From NCBI GenBank assembly GCA_028767165.1, contig JARACJ010000014.1, forward strand, positions 62,001-126,000: a stretch of DNA of 64,000 nucleotides, written 5' to 3'. This stretch comes from Proteobacteria bacterium DTSAM18. GTDB lineage: Bacteria > Myxococcota_A > UBA796 > GCA-2862545. The notes under the pieces are model-generated. The model saw only the letters and a list, made by a program, of their open reading frames with translations. It did not search any database and had not been told where the DNA came from. A program made the translations under genes and the position numbers. Shown in pieces: positions 30,217-39,525 of the stretch. Position 1 is the stretch's first letter. Each line of letters begins with the position of its first letter.

Positions 30217-32412
30217 TCACTCGTGCAGGAAGCGGTAGTCGGTGAGCAGGTAGGTCGTGACGGCCATCCAGGCGCGAACCAGGTAGTCGTCGTCACGACG
30301 CAGGCGCATGGAGTCGGGCAGGTCGACGCCCGTCCACCAGTCGCTGTTCGTCTGGCAGCGGTAGGGCAGCTCGTCGTCGAGCTGCTCGCTCCGCACCTTC
30401 TCCCGGCCCTCGAGCCAGGTGTCCATGAACAGCGTGTAGGCGGCGTCGATCTCCGGATCGTCCACGGGCACGTCTTCGCCGAGGAGATGCAGGAACATCC
30501 ACTGCAGGTTCTTCCGGATCTCCGTCTGGACCTCTGGGATGTCGAAGCCGTCCTCGGTGAGGGGGACCCAGTCGGCCTCGACGTAGGGGAACAGGCGACG
30601 CTGCTCGGCCGGCAGGATGAAGTCGTAGGGGATGGCCTCGCAGGACATCTCCGTGGCCATCGCCGTGGCCACGGCGTGCATGACCGCCGTGGGCTCGGTG
30701 AGCCGCTCGGTGATGGAGAAGGAGTCGATGCCGCCGTACATGAGCCGGTAGTCGCTCAGCAGGCGGTCGGGATCGCCCGCGCGGCGCCGCCAGGGCAGGC
30801 CGGTGGTGGCGATGATCTTGCGGTGGAGCTCCTCGGGCGTGAGCAGCTTGGCCGTGCCGGCCTGCAGCAAGGTGGCCTCGGAGGCACCGTCTGCCGCGAT
30901 GGCGCGGAACCAGTGGGACAGCACGATGGTCTCGACGAGCCACTTCATGTCGTGGCCGCGCTCGCGGAACTCGGCCGCGACCTCGCCGATCCAGGCATCC
31001 TGGGCGGAGAGCGCCTTGATGGCGACGTCATCGAGGGCGGTCTGGGGGGTGAGCAGGGTCTGGCCGGTGAGCAGCTCGGTCATCATCTTGACCGTGGCGA
31101 GATCGAAGCGCTCGTCGGCCACCGCGCGCGCCGCGAGCCACTGCAGGGCATCCGGACGGGCACCCCCGGGGAGATCCTCCTCGCCGAAGCCCGGCGGACG
31201 CATGTCGTCGTGCCAGCCCTCCTCCGGCGGCCGGTACCGGCCCTCGTCGTCCCAGTTCTGGAACAGGCCTGCCATGGGGTCCATCGTGGCGTGGCAGACG
31301 TTGCACTGGGCATCGTTCATCGTGGGGTTGTGGGTCTCCGTGTTGGTGGAGTCGATGGGCCGCTCGGCGAACGTGAGGATGTCGGTGCCGAGGAAGGTCT
31401 TGTAGAAGAACCACGCCCGGTGCCGGTTCCGGTTGGTGTCGGTGGTGGGGTAGCGGTTCATGAACGCTGCGGTCGTGAGCATGCCCGCATGGGGCACGCC
31501 GGGCACCTCGACGGGCTCCCAGACCTCACTGGCGGGATCGTTCCAGGCCGGAACCCCGTCCACCGGCAGGCCGTAGGCCATCTTCAGGTAGGGATTGGCC
31601 ATCGTGTAGTCGGCCGTGAGGATCTCGGTCCACGGCTTGTCCTCCCGCAGGACGTGGTGGGCCAGCATCAGGGGTTCGCGGGCGATGGCGTGGCTCGTGA
31701 GCGTGCGGTTGGTGTTCGAGGCGCTCGTGCCTTCGTACCAGTAGACGCCGGGGAAGAGATCGTCGTCGAAGATGCCGATGCCGTCGCGGCTGATGAGGTA
31801 GCGATCGGTGTGGAAGCGATCGTTGAGCAGCTCGATCATCCGGTCGGCGAAGGTCTCCGTGGCCATCATCTGCCACAGCTCCTGGATGAGCGCGGCCCTG
31901 CCGCCCGAGCGCACCCGGCCGACCTGGTCGCGCTCGGGAAGGGTGCCCACCAGCATCAGGGAGGCCTTGCGCAGCGTCGAGACCGGACTGGCGAGGACCA
32001 GGCCCTCGGCGGCCCCCAGGGCGCTGCCGTCGTCGGCGCACACCGTCGGGGACTCCACCCGGCTCACGAACTCCCGCAGCAGCTTCATCTCGTCGCCCCT
32101 GGCCGGGATCACGGGGCCACCGCCGTGGCCCTCGAGGCCCTGGGGCTTGAGCAGCAGCCAGGACTCACCACCCTTCTGCAGGGTGGCGAGCTCGGCCATG
32201 GCCGCCTCGTTCGCCGCCATGGCGCCGGGGATGTGGGACGGCTGCAGGATGAGGCCGGACTCCCGGGCAGCGCCCTCGGAGGTGTGGCAGCTGATGCAGG
32301 TCTGGCCGACGACGTCGGGCCACAGGGTCTCTCGGAAGAAGGTGGAGTCGTCGACACACTCGGGGTCGGCGCATCCTCCGAGGAGGGCGATGGTGATGAG
32401 CCAGGCTCGCAT
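30217..32412 (-). CDS. operon A di-haem lipoprotein, planctomycete-type cytochrome (DUF1588/1592-like)
   Basis: 731 residues. Lipobox LLGGC (Cys 14). Two c-type haem sites are visible: CISCH near residue 39 and CNVCH near 364, the second in NRNRHRAWFFYKTFLGTDIL...NAQCNVCHATMDP context, which is typical of DUF1588/DUF1592-family proteins. The C-terminus (TTYLLTDYRFLHE) is shared by all three copies. It is predicted on the outer side of a membrane as an electron carrier or oxidoreductase; substrate unknown. First gene of operon A; GGAGGA precedes the ATG. Confidence 0.9.
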   Translation of the reverse strand: MRAWLITIALLGGCADPECVDDSTFFRETLWPDVVGQTCISCHTSEGAARESGLILQPSHIPGAMAANEAAMAELATLQKGGESWLLLKPQGLEGHGGGPVIPARGDEMKLLREFVSRVESPTVCADDGSALGAAEGLVLASPVSTLRKASLMLVGTLPERDQVGRVRSGGRAALIQELWQMMATETFADRMIELLNDRFHTDRYLISRDGIGIFDDDLFPGVYWYEGTSASNTNRTLTSHAIAREPLMLAHHVLREDKPWTEILTADYTMANPYLKMAYGLPVDGVPAWNDPASEVWEPVEVPGVPHAGMLTTAAFMNRYPTTDTNRNRHRAWFFYKTFLGTDILTFAERPIDSTNTETHNPTMNDAQCNVCHATMDPMAGLFQNWDDEGRYRPPEEGWHDDMRPPGFGEEDLPGGARPDALQWLAARAVADERFDLATVKMMTELLTGQTLLTPQTALDDVAIKALSAQDAWIGEVAAEFRERGHDMKWLVETIVLSHWFRAIAADGASEATLLQAGTAKLLTPEELHRKIIATTGLPWRRRAGDPDRLLSDYRLMYGGIDSFSITERLTEPTAVMHAVATAMATEMSCEAIPYDFILPAEQRRLFPYVEADWVPLTEDGFDIPEVQTEIRKNLQWMFLHLLGEDVPVDDPEIDAAYTLFMDTWLEGREKVRSEQLDDELPYRCQTNSDWWTGVDLPDSMRLRRDDDYLVRAWMAVTTYLLTDYRFLHE

Positions 32413-32719
32413 GGGTCCTCCCAGCCGGGGCGATGGCCGTGACGGTAGCAACCGGGTCCCATGGGTACCGGGACGCGAAGGATTTGGATCCGGACATCGC
32501 CCGTTTCCGTGCGGAAAGGCGGACTCCCGGCGCCGAGGATCTTTCGTTCGAAAATTTCCCGGCTGAGGGCTGCGGCGAACCCGAAGCTTGTGGGTCGCAT
32601 GTCCGAAGACTTCCACAGTGTCCCGGCCAGGTGTGAGAGCGCACGGGGAGGGACACGTTGCGGACCGAAGGGTGGGCAGGTCTGGAGCGTGTCTGGTACT
32701 GCTTCTCCTGGGAGGAACG
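32413..32719. other. divergent intergenic region, operon A / DUF302 gene
   Basis: 307 bp between divergent starts must hold two promoters. It contains a short AT-richer tract with TTCGTTCGAAAATTT at about 32540-32560, but I can point to no clear promoter hexamer pair and no gene. Confidence 0.4.
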
Positions 32720-33205
32720 ATGATCAATGCAAGGAAGCTCCTGGCGGGCGTCGCGGTGTGGCTCATGATGCACGGTGGTCTGGCCGCGGGGGAGGAGACG
32801 AGGCCCGTGCATGACGTGGAGCAGGTGGTGCTCGCCCAGCGACACTCGGTACCGGAGACCGTCGAGAAGCTGAAGCAGGCCATGGCCGCGCGGGATCTCA
32901 CGGTCATGGCGACGGTGGATCATGGTGCCGGTGCCCGCGCCGTGCAGATGCAGCTGCGGCCCACGGTGTTGCTGGTGTTCGGCAAACCTGAGGTCGGAAC
33001 CCCGCTGATGCAGCGCTCCCAGCTGGTGGGCCTGGAGCTTCCCCTGAAGCTGCTGGTCTACGAGGACGAGGCCGGCCGGGTGAACCTGGCCTGGCCTTCG
33101 GCCGCGCAGCTCGCAGAGCGGCTCCGGGTGGATCGGAGCGATCCCGTCATCGGGAAGATGGCGGCGTTGTACGAGGCATTGAGCCGTGAAGTAGCGGTAC
33201 CGTAG
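32720..33205 (+). CDS. exported DUF302-family protein
   Basis: 161 residues. A signal peptide (LLAGVAVWLMMHGGLAAG) precedes a domain with SVPETVEKLKQAMAARDLTVMATVDHG, LLVFGKPEVGTPLMQ and LPLKLLVYEDEAG, which are DUF302 landmarks. The family is small and structurally known, often exported or membrane-near, with no settled function. ATG at 32720 follows GGAGGAACG. No partner gene is adjacent. Confidence 0.85.
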   Translation: MINARKLLAGVAVWLMMHGGLAAGEETRPVHDVEQVVLAQRHSVPETVEKLKQAMAARDLTVMATVDHGAGARAVQMQLRPTVLLVFGKPEVGTPLMQRSQLVGLELPLKLLVYEDEAGRVNLAWPSAAQLAERLRVDRSDPVIGKMAALYEALSREVAVP

Positions 33206-33303
33206 TGTCGCGGCGCGAAACATGGCCTCCCTCGTGGTGAAGAGGCGCGGCGCTGCGTCGTCCTGAGCGGGTCGGCCGGAAGGGGTGCTTTGTCTCGAAT
33301 TGT

Positions 33304-33331
33304 TTGCACGTTCGGGAATCGGTGCTATCTG
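33304..33331 (+). promoter_or_regulatory. candidate promoter of the LNR lipoprotein gene
   Basis: TTGCAC (33304-33309), a 16-bp spacer and an extended TGC-TATCTG (33323-33331), 28 bases before the ATG. The TGCTAT element is also seen upstream of the RRM gene. Confidence 0.4.
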
Positions 33332-33358
33332 CGGCCCCCAAGGACGGGAGGGAACGTC

Positions 33359-34810
33359 ATGAAGCGCGTACTGATGTCGATCGTGTTGGCAGGTGGATGT
33401 GGGCCGGTGCCCGCGGAGGACCTCGGGGTGGAGTCCGGCGTGCCGGATCTCACCGGAGACTCCTCCACCGTCTGCCCGCCCGGCGAAACCCCCGACTGCA
33501 ACGATGCATGCGCACCCCTGGTGCTCCTGGGCGACGGCACCTGCCACGATGGCATCGCCACGGTCGAGGACTTCAACTGCCTGATCTTCTCCTACGACGA
33601 AGGCGACTGTGAGGGCAACGGCGGCATCGACACCGGTACCACGCCCACCGACTCGGCCGATGTGCCCACGGACACCGGCACGGTGGGCGGCGCCACCGAC
33701 ACCTGGGGCGCCACCGACACCTGGGGCGCCACCGATACCTGGGGCGCCACCGACACGGTCGGTGCGACCGACACCTGGGATTCGGCCATCTGGGGTGGTG
33801 GCGGCGGCGGCACCGACACCGTGACCTGGCCCACCGACACCTGGGGAGCCACCGACACCTGGGACTCCGATCTGTGGGTCGGCGGCACCGACACCTGGGC
33901 ATGGGCCACGGATTCCGGCACCTGGTCCACGGATACCTGGGCCTGGGACACGGCCGACACCACCGACTCCTTCGGCGGTTGGGTCGGCTGGCCCACCGAC
34001 ACCGAGGTCTGGGCCACCGATTCCTGGGCGTGGTCCACGGATACCGGCACCTGGTCCACGGATACCTGGACCTGGGACACCGCCGACACCACCGACTCCT
34101 TCGGCGGTTGGGGCGGCTGGCCGACCGACACGGGTTCCTGGTCCACCGACACCTCGGCGTGGGACACCGCCGACACCGCCGACACCGCGGCCTGTCCTGC
34201 GGGGTACATCATCGACTGCGACGGCGGCTGCACCCTGGCCAGCTGGATTGGCGACAACTGGTGTGACAGCTCGCTGTTCTGCGCGGATCTCAACTGGGAC
34301 GACGGCGACTGCGGCGACTCCGGCGTGGTGGTCGACACGGAAGACACCTGGGGCTGGGACACGGGCGAGACGGCCGACACCGCCGACACCGCGGCCTGTC
34401 CTGCGGGGTACATCATCGACTGCAACGGCGGCTGCACCCTGGCGAGCTGGATTGGCGACAACTGGTGCGACTCCTCCCTGGACTGCGCGCTGCACAACTG
34501 GGACGACGGTGACTGTGGCGTCGACTCCGCGGCGGACACCGTCGATACCTGGATCTGGGACTCGGGCACCGTCGACACGGGCGACTCCTGGCTCTGGGAC
34601 ACCGGCGAGACCGCCGACACCTCCGACACGGGCTCCTGCCCGGCGGGCTACGTGGTCGACTGCGACGGCGGCTGCACCCTCGCCAGCTGGATCGGCGACA
34701 ACTGGTGTGACAGCTCGCTGTTCTGCGCGCTGCACAACTGGGACGACGGCGACTGCGGCGACTCCGGTCTCGACTCCGCGGCCGACACCGAGGACTCCTG
34801 GGTCTGGTGA
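33359..34810 (+). CDS. surface lipoprotein with four Notch (LNR)-like modules and Trp/Thr/Asp linkers
   Basis: 483 residues. Lipobox LAGGC (Cys 14). A first Cys module (~38-84, with FSYDEGDC) is followed by about 180 residues of low-complexity TDTWGA / WSTDTW units, then three near-identical modules (about 277-318, 345-385 and 425-470) of the form CPAGYxxDCxGGC, LASWIGDNWCDSSLxC and NWDDGDC. This spacing resembles Lin-12/Notch repeats, which bind calcium through the terminal Asp residues. The Trp-rich linker is unusual. Near-identical modules point to recent duplication. Cell-surface location is inferred; no function assigned. Confidence 0.85.
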   Translation: MKRVLMSIVLAGGCGPVPAEDLGVESGVPDLTGDSSTVCPPGETPDCNDACAPLVLLGDGTCHDGIATVEDFNCLIFSYDEGDCEGNGGIDTGTTPTDSADVPTDTGTVGGATDTWGATDTWGATDTWGATDTVGATDTWDSAIWGGGGGGTDTVTWPTDTWGATDTWDSDLWVGGTDTWAWATDSGTWSTDTWAWDTADTTDSFGGWVGWPTDTEVWATDSWAWSTDTGTWSTDTWTWDTADTTDSFGGWGGWPTDTGSWSTDTSAWDTADTADTAACPAGYIIDCDGGCTLASWIGDNWCDSSLFCADLNWDDGDCGDSGVVVDTEDTWGWDTGETADTADTAACPAGYIIDCNGGCTLASWIGDNWCDSSLDCALHNWDDGDCGVDSAADTVDTWIWDSGTVDTGDSWLWDTGETADTSDTGSCPAGYVVDCDGGCTLASWIGDNWCDSSLFCALHNWDDGDCGDSGLDSAADTEDSWVW

Positions 34811-34840
34811 CGCCTCACCCGCTGCGGGAAGCCCCCCTCG

Positions 34841-34870
34841 AAGCCCGGATGCGCTTGCATCCGGGCTTTG
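34841..34870 (+). terminator. terminator-like hairpin after the LNR lipoprotein gene
   Basis: A perfect 12-bp stem AAGCCCGGATGC/GCATCCGGGCTT with a GCTT loop, followed by only TTG. It lies 31 bases after the stop codon. Confidence 0.65.
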
Positions 34871-34918
34871 TCGCGTCCGGGGCGACGGCTTTGCGCTATC
34901 GTCGGGTGGGAGGTGCAC

Positions 34919-35734
34919 ATGGCGATCCGCAAGGATGTGGTCCTGGCCCGGTTCGGGCCGGAGGCGCTCGTCCTCGGGGCCTCGGAGGGACTCGGCAGGG
35001 CCTGGGCCCACCACCTGGCGGCGGCGGGGCTCGACGTGGTGCTGGTGGGGCTCGATCGGAAGGGCCTGGAGCGCGTGGCCCGTGAGATCGAGGTCGAGCA
35101 CGGAAGGAACGCCCAGTCGGTGGTGCTCGACCTCGGCTCGGATGCCCTGACCATGGGCATGCAGGCCATCCTGTCGGAGCACGACATCGGCCTCGTGGTC
35201 TACAACGCGTGCTTCTCGAAGGTCGGGTCCTTCGTCGACCTGAGCCTCGAGGACAAGCTGCGGACGCTGCGGGTCAACGCACGGGGGCCGTTGGTGGTCA
35301 GCCACCTCGCGGCGGAGCACTTCGTGGCCCGACGGCGCGGTGGCCTCATCCTGATGTCGTCGATGTCGGGGTTCCAGGGCGGGGCCATGGTAGGCACCTA
35401 TGCCGCCACGAAGGCCTTCGACACGGTGCTCGGGGAGACGCTGTGGGAGGAGCTCGCGCCCCACGGTGTGCAGGTGATGGTCTGCGCGGCGGGGGCCACC
35501 CTCACACCCACCTTCGAGGCCTCCACGCCGGAGGACCGCCGGGCGGGCCTGGTCCCGCTGCGACCGGAGGAGGTCGTGACGGAGGCCTTCGATGCATTCT
35601 GCAAGGGCCAGGGCCCGACCGTCATCCCTGGCCGGGTGAACAAGGTGGTGGCCGGCGTGGTACAGCGGATGCCCCGCGGCGCCGCGGTGCGGTTCATCTC
35701 CCGAAACACCCGGAAGACCTACGGATCCCGCTGA
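34919..35734 (+). CDS. short-chain dehydrogenase/reductase, atypical cofactor motif
   Basis: 271 residues. Glycine-rich cofactor motif is GASEGLGRAW rather than TGxxxGIG, followed by the usual DLGSD acidic turn, VYNACFS in place of NNAG, LMSSMSG for the catalytic Ser and YAATKAF for the Tyr-x-x-x-Lys pair. The enzyme should therefore be active on an alcohol/ketone substrate; the NNAG replacement is a deviation to note. Start ATG follows GGGAGGTGCAC. It lies 50 bp after the terminator and 101 bp before the MBL-like gene, on the same strand. Confidence 0.85.
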   Translation: MAIRKDVVLARFGPEALVLGASEGLGRAWAHHLAAAGLDVVLVGLDRKGLERVAREIEVEHGRNAQSVVLDLGSDALTMGMQAILSEHDIGLVVYNACFSKVGSFVDLSLEDKLRTLRVNARGPLVVSHLAAEHFVARRRGGLILMSSMSGFQGGAMVGTYAATKAFDTVLGETLWEELAPHGVQVMVCAAGATLTPTFEASTPEDRRAGLVPLRPEEVVTEAFDAFCKGQGPTVIPGRVNKVVAGVVQRMPRGAAVRFISRNTRKTYGSR

Positions 35735-35835
35735 GGCGGTGCTGTCGTCGGCAGGGTGGGTCGGGCACCACACGGACTGGCCCACCGGCTTCCCCTGATC
35801 CATCATGGTCGCCGATTCCAAGGGGGGAACCGGCC

Positions 35836-37143
35836 GTGAAATGGACGAGTCTCGGGCATCTGGGGTGGTTGGTGGAGGTCGGTGGCCTCCGGGTGGCGGT
35901 GGATCCGACCCTCGACGACACGCTCATGGAGGGGGCGCTCGCCACGCTGCCCGCGCGACGCATCGACCCTTCCGGCGTGCAGCCCCACGTCATCGTGCTC
36001 ACGGGCGCCGCGCCGGATCGCTTCGACCTGCCGAGCCTCGGCCGTCTCGCGCCGATGTCGCCCGAGGCCGTGGTGATCGCTGCAGATCCCCTCGTCGCGG
36101 AGGCCTGTGAGCGGTTGGGGTTCGGGTCGGTGCACGTGGTCGGGCCGAACGAGCGCGTCGATCTCGGGCAGGTGACCCTGTGGACCGTACCCGGGTGCGA
36201 CGCGTCTCGCGGGTGGGGCTTCGTGCTCGACGACGGCCGCGTGGCCGGCTGGAACCAGGCGGGCATCCCGCTGGCGGATCCCCGGGCGGTGCGCCAGGGG
36301 CTCCTTTCGGCGGAGCGAGGACTCGGCGAGGGGCTCGTGCGCAGGCTCCGCTGGGTGGCGCTGCAGTGGCGTGACCCCCTGGCCGGTCCCGCGGGAGTGC
36401 ACCCCTCACCGGAGGCTGGCCACCGACGCGCCCTCGAGCGGGCCCTGGCGCTGCCCCGGTGGGCGTGCCTGCACCCTGCGGGGGGCGGCACCGTCCGGGT
36501 CGGGCCGGGCGCGGGCGAGTCGATGGGCGGTGTCAGCGAGGAGCGGTTCCACGCCGACATCTGGCGGCGGGATCCCCAGCGTGAGGGCATCCTGCTCACG
36601 CCGGGCGACCAGGTGGAGGTCACGCCGGGGGGCGTCCGGCGGGTCGGGCGTGCCGGCTGGTGTCGGCTCACGCCCTCACGCACGGCCTGTGTCATCGGGC
36701 GGCACCTGCAGGTGCCCCTGGAGGACGACGTCCCCGTGGCGGCGCCGGAGCGTCACCTGGTGGACCGGTTCCTGGAGGACACCCTGCTCGAAGGGCTGCG
36801 TCGGTCGTGGGTCCCCCGGGGCGACGGGGCCCGCTGCCTGCGGGTCAAGGTGCTCTGGGCAGAGGAGGAGCAGGCGGTCAGCTACGCCTGGGGCCCGATG
36901 GGCTGGTGGATGCAGGGGCAGGCGCAGGCGGGCGCTGATCGCGAGGAGGTCATCGTCGGGTCGGAGCTCGTGGCGGTCCTGAAGGGGGAGGCCTCCTGGG
37001 CGCGTCCCCTGGGGTCCGGGCGGATGCGGGTGCGGGGGGATGCATCCGATGCGCCGCCCCACCCGGTGCTGTTCAGTGGGCTGTCCTGGGATCGGTCCCT
37101 GCGGCGCTATGTGGAGGGCTGGCTCCGTGAGCGGCTGCGGTAG
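35836..37143 (+). CDS. MBL-fold-like protein lacking the HxHxDH metal motif
   Basis: 435 residues from GTG 35836. The beginning WTSLGHLGWLVEVGGLRVAVDPTL is typical of UlaG-like metallo-beta-lactamase-fold hydrolases. Where those proteins have THxHxDHFDLPSL this one has LTGAAPDRFDLPSL: the metal ligands are replaced but the flanking residues are kept. A ~200-residue C-terminal region (HLVDRFLEDTLLEGLRRSW...) is not recognised. The reading is a non-catalytic or re-purposed paralogue; sequence error is unlikely because the frame is intact. It converges with the sulfotransferase gene with 6 bp between stops. Confidence 0.6.
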   Translation: MKWTSLGHLGWLVEVGGLRVAVDPTLDDTLMEGALATLPARRIDPSGVQPHVIVLTGAAPDRFDLPSLGRLAPMSPEAVVIAADPLVAEACERLGFGSVHVVGPNERVDLGQVTLWTVPGCDASRGWGFVLDDGRVAGWNQAGIPLADPRAVRQGLLSAERGLGEGLVRRLRWVALQWRDPLAGPAGVHPSPEAGHRRALERALALPRWACLHPAGGGTVRVGPGAGESMGGVSEERFHADIWRRDPQREGILLTPGDQVEVTPGGVRRVGRAGWCRLTPSRTACVIGRHLQVPLEDDVPVAAPERHLVDRFLEDTLLEGLRRSWVPRGDGARCLRVKVLWAEEEQAVSYAWGPMGWWMQGQAQAGADREEVIVGSELVAVLKGEASWARPLGSGRMRVRGDASDAPPHPVLFSGLSWDRSLRRYVEGWLRERLR

Positions 37144-37149
37144 TGGGCC

Positions 37150-38382
37150 TCACAGGCCGAACCGCTCGATGTAGGCCCGATAGCGGGTGCGGAGGCCGTC
37201 CGGGCTGAGGCCGAAGTCGGCGGGTTCGTAGGCGTGGCGGCCGTAGCGGTTCCTGGGGCTGTCGTGCAGGCGGGCCTTGATGGCCTGCTCCACCTGAGGA
37301 GTCCACTCGAGGCCGAGGGCGGGGTACAGCGACGCGACGGTGCCCATGGGATCGGCGATGAACCGGTCGTAGTGCACGTCGACGAAGCCCTCGTCGCCCC
37401 GACGGGCGCGGGTGGCGAGGGCCCGGGACAGCATGCGGTCGAGCTTGCGGCACCAGTGGTCGGCGATGTCGAGGGGGTCGACCGCATCGCTCATCACGCC
37501 GCGTCCATGGGCGACCATGCTGCAGAAGCTGGGCACGGTGGCCGCGGGATCGCGGTGGGTGTGGATGACGGTGGCGTCGGGGAACACCGTGAGGAGGGTG
37601 TCGAGCCACTCGAGGTGGTGGGGCGTCTTGAGGACCCACCGGGCGGCGGGCCGCTGCCACTGCAGCAGCTGCAGCATCCGCTTGAGGGTGTCGTAGGAGG
37701 GGGTCTGGTCCTGGTCCTCCAGCCAGCGGGCGTAGGAGGGCACGCGCAGGGTGGCCTCGGGGACCGTGGAGAGGAAGCTGAAGTCGAGGAGCAGCACCTC
37801 CTCCTCCTGGCCCTCCGCATCCACGGGGTGCACGGCGAAGAAGTCGGGTGCCATCCACGACAAGGCCTTCTCGGCCCGGCGGGCGAAGGCGCGCCGGGGG
37901 TCGGCCTCACCGTTCGGGGCATCGGGGAACGGGGCGGGGTTGAGGGCCTCCCAGCTCTGGAGCGAACGGAGCCGGGGGTCGGCGGCGAGCAGGCGGTGCA
38001 GCAGGGTGGTGCCGGTGCGCTGCAGGCCGGTGATCACGATGGGCGCCGTGATCGGCTGCCGCAGGATCTCCGGGTGGGCCGCGAAGAGGGCCTGGGCCCG
38101 CAGGCGGTTGCGCAAGGCTCCCACCAGGCGGGTGCGGGTGGCCATGCGGCCGATGGGGTGAAGGTGGGCCTCGGCCTCGATGGCGTCCACGAGGCGGGTG
38201 AGGGGCTCCAGGACGTCGGGCTCGCCGAGGTCGTACAGGTCCTCTGCCTTGCGTGCGACCTCGATGAGCCGCTCGGGCGCCAGGGAGCCGCCCGGGAGGA
38301 GACCCAGGAGCGGGTTGCCCACCCGCAGCGGCCAGGGCCGGTAGGGGCGTGCGTAGTCCCGGCGGGTGGTGCGGTCCGTCAT
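37150..38382 (-). CDS. sulfotransferase family protein
   Basis: 410 residues. The PAPS 5'-phosphosulfate loop reads GLQRTGTTLLHRLL (~115-128) and the 3'-phosphate region HTHRDPAATVPS with FCSMV (~270); these are the family's hallmarks. Other bacterial members of this branch act on glycans, steroids or lipids. It overlaps the upstream DUF1214 gene by four bases (ATGA) and is the last gene of a SDR-DUF1214-sulfotransferase unit, which suggests that a small lipid or steroid-like product is reduced and sulfated. Substrate is inferred only. Confidence 0.88.
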   Translation of the reverse strand: MTDRTTRRDYARPYRPWPLRVGNPLLGLLPGGSLAPERLIEVARKAEDLYDLGEPDVLEPLTRLVDAIEAEAHLHPIGRMATRTRLVGALRNRLRAQALFAAHPEILRQPITAPIVITGLQRTGTTLLHRLLAADPRLRSLQSWEALNPAPFPDAPNGEADPRRAFARRAEKALSWMAPDFFAVHPVDAEGQEEEVLLLDFSFLSTVPEATLRVPSYARWLEDQDQTPSYDTLKRMLQLLQWQRPAARWVLKTPHHLEWLDTLLTVFPDATVIHTHRDPAATVPSFCSMVAHGRGVMSDAVDPLDIADHWCRKLDRMLSRALATRARRGDEGFVDVHYDRFIADPMGTVASLYPALGLEWTPQVEQAIKARLHDSPRNRYGRHAYEPADFGLSPDGLRTRYRAYIERFGL

Positions 38383-39512
38383 GCGGACTGCTGCACCAGG
38401 GAGGCGAAGGGCACGACCTCGCAGGTGGGCTCGACGGGATCCGGATCCTCCGACCGCACCCACCGGAAGCTCATGGCGCCGAAGTGGTGGCCGACGGTCT
38501 GGATCCAGTTGGGGTGGCCCGGGTCCTCATGGGCGACGATGATCCTGATCGAGCCGTCGGGCTCCGTGACCGCCGTCTTGCTGTTGATGTGGATGCGGAA
38601 GTACCGGTAGTCCAGCGACTCCATCCAGTGGTTGTCGAGCTGGAAGTTCCAGTGATCGCAGGCGGGGGGCATGGCGGTGATCACCAGCGCCTCGCCGTCG
38701 CCGAGCCGCCAGTAGGAGTGGTGGTAGGTGATGTGGGGCACGCCGCCCATGGCGTCGCTGGTGGCCTGGTCGAAGCGGGGGAGCTGGTTGACGTGCGCCT
38801 GCATGTCGTCGACCCACTCCACGAAGATGCTGGCGGCGCCGGCCACGAGGGTGCTGGCCTTCTGCAGGCCCTTGGCGAGCTCGGCGGGGTCGATGGGGGA
38901 GGGCAGGCCGTCGCCGCCGATGCGCTCCAGGTGCAGGTCGGCGAGCTGCTCGGTGGACCGGTCGAGCACGGACTGGCGCACGATCAGCATGCCGGAGTCG
39001 GGCTCCATGGGCAGCCAGTTGCGGCCGTCACCCGGGTCGTCGCAGGAGATGATCAGCTCGAAGGAGCCGTCGGGCTCGATGTGCATGTCGCCGGCGTCCA
39101 GGTGCCCGGTGGGGGGCAGGCCCCGGCTCTCGCCGTAGGAGCCCTTCTGGGTGGCGAACTCGAGCCAGTGGGCGGAGCCCCGGTGACCGTGCAGGCGGTA
39201 GGTGTGCTGCCCGCTGATCGCGGCGTTCAGGTAGTGGTTGTCGGGGTTGTCGGAGCCCATCTTGACCGTCTCGTGGACCATCCGGCGCAGCACGGGGGCC
39301 TTGGGGTCGGCGTACTCCACGAAGGCCTCGAGACCACCCCGGATCAGGCGGGTGAGGTAGCGGAAGCCCTCGGCGCGGGTCTGGGGATCGGAGGGGTTGT
39401 CGTCGTCGAGCACGATCTCGCCGGCGGCCTTGAGCACGTCGCAGAACTCCTCCCAGGCCTTGCCGGAGACGAGTTTCTCCTGGAGCTGCTCGGGGGTGGG
39501 CTGGAAGAACAT
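38379..39512 (-). CDS. DUF1214 domain protein
   Basis: 377 residues. The C-terminal half follows the DUF1214 pattern: GEALVITAMPPACDHWNFQLDN, WMESLDYRYFRIHINSKTA, EPDGSIRIIVAHEDPGHPNW and GHHFGAMSFRWV. The N-terminal half carries a beta-rich GQHTYRLHGHRGS...GSFELIISCDDPG region with repeated HxH-type residues. The family's function is unknown; it often sits with SDRs and lipid genes, as here. It starts 13 bases after the SDR stop and overlaps the sulfotransferase start, so it is the middle gene of the operon. Confidence 0.85.
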   Translation of the reverse strand: MFFQPTPEQLQEKLVSGKAWEEFCDVLKAAGEIVLDDDNPSDPQTRAEGFRYLTRLIRGGLEAFVEYADPKAPVLRRMVHETVKMGSDNPDNHYLNAAISGQHTYRLHGHRGSAHWLEFATQKGSYGESRGLPPTGHLDAGDMHIEPDGSFELIISCDDPGDGRNWLPMEPDSGMLIVRQSVLDRSTEQLADLHLERIGGDGLPSPIDPAELAKGLQKASTLVAGAASIFVEWVDDMQAHVNQLPRFDQATSDAMGGVPHITYHHSYWRLGDGEALVITAMPPACDHWNFQLDNHWMESLDYRYFRIHINSKTAVTEPDGSIRIIVAHEDPGHPNWIQTVGHHFGAMSFRWVRSEDPDPVEPTCEVVPFASLVQQSA

Positions 39513-39525
39513 GGGATCTCCTGGG

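Noticed and set aside
32165-35821. Long minus-strand open frame (1218 residues) across DUF302 and LNR lipoprotein genes
   Set aside because: It is antisense to two plausible genes with good starts, and the translation is Val/Gly/Pro-rich without recognisable domains.
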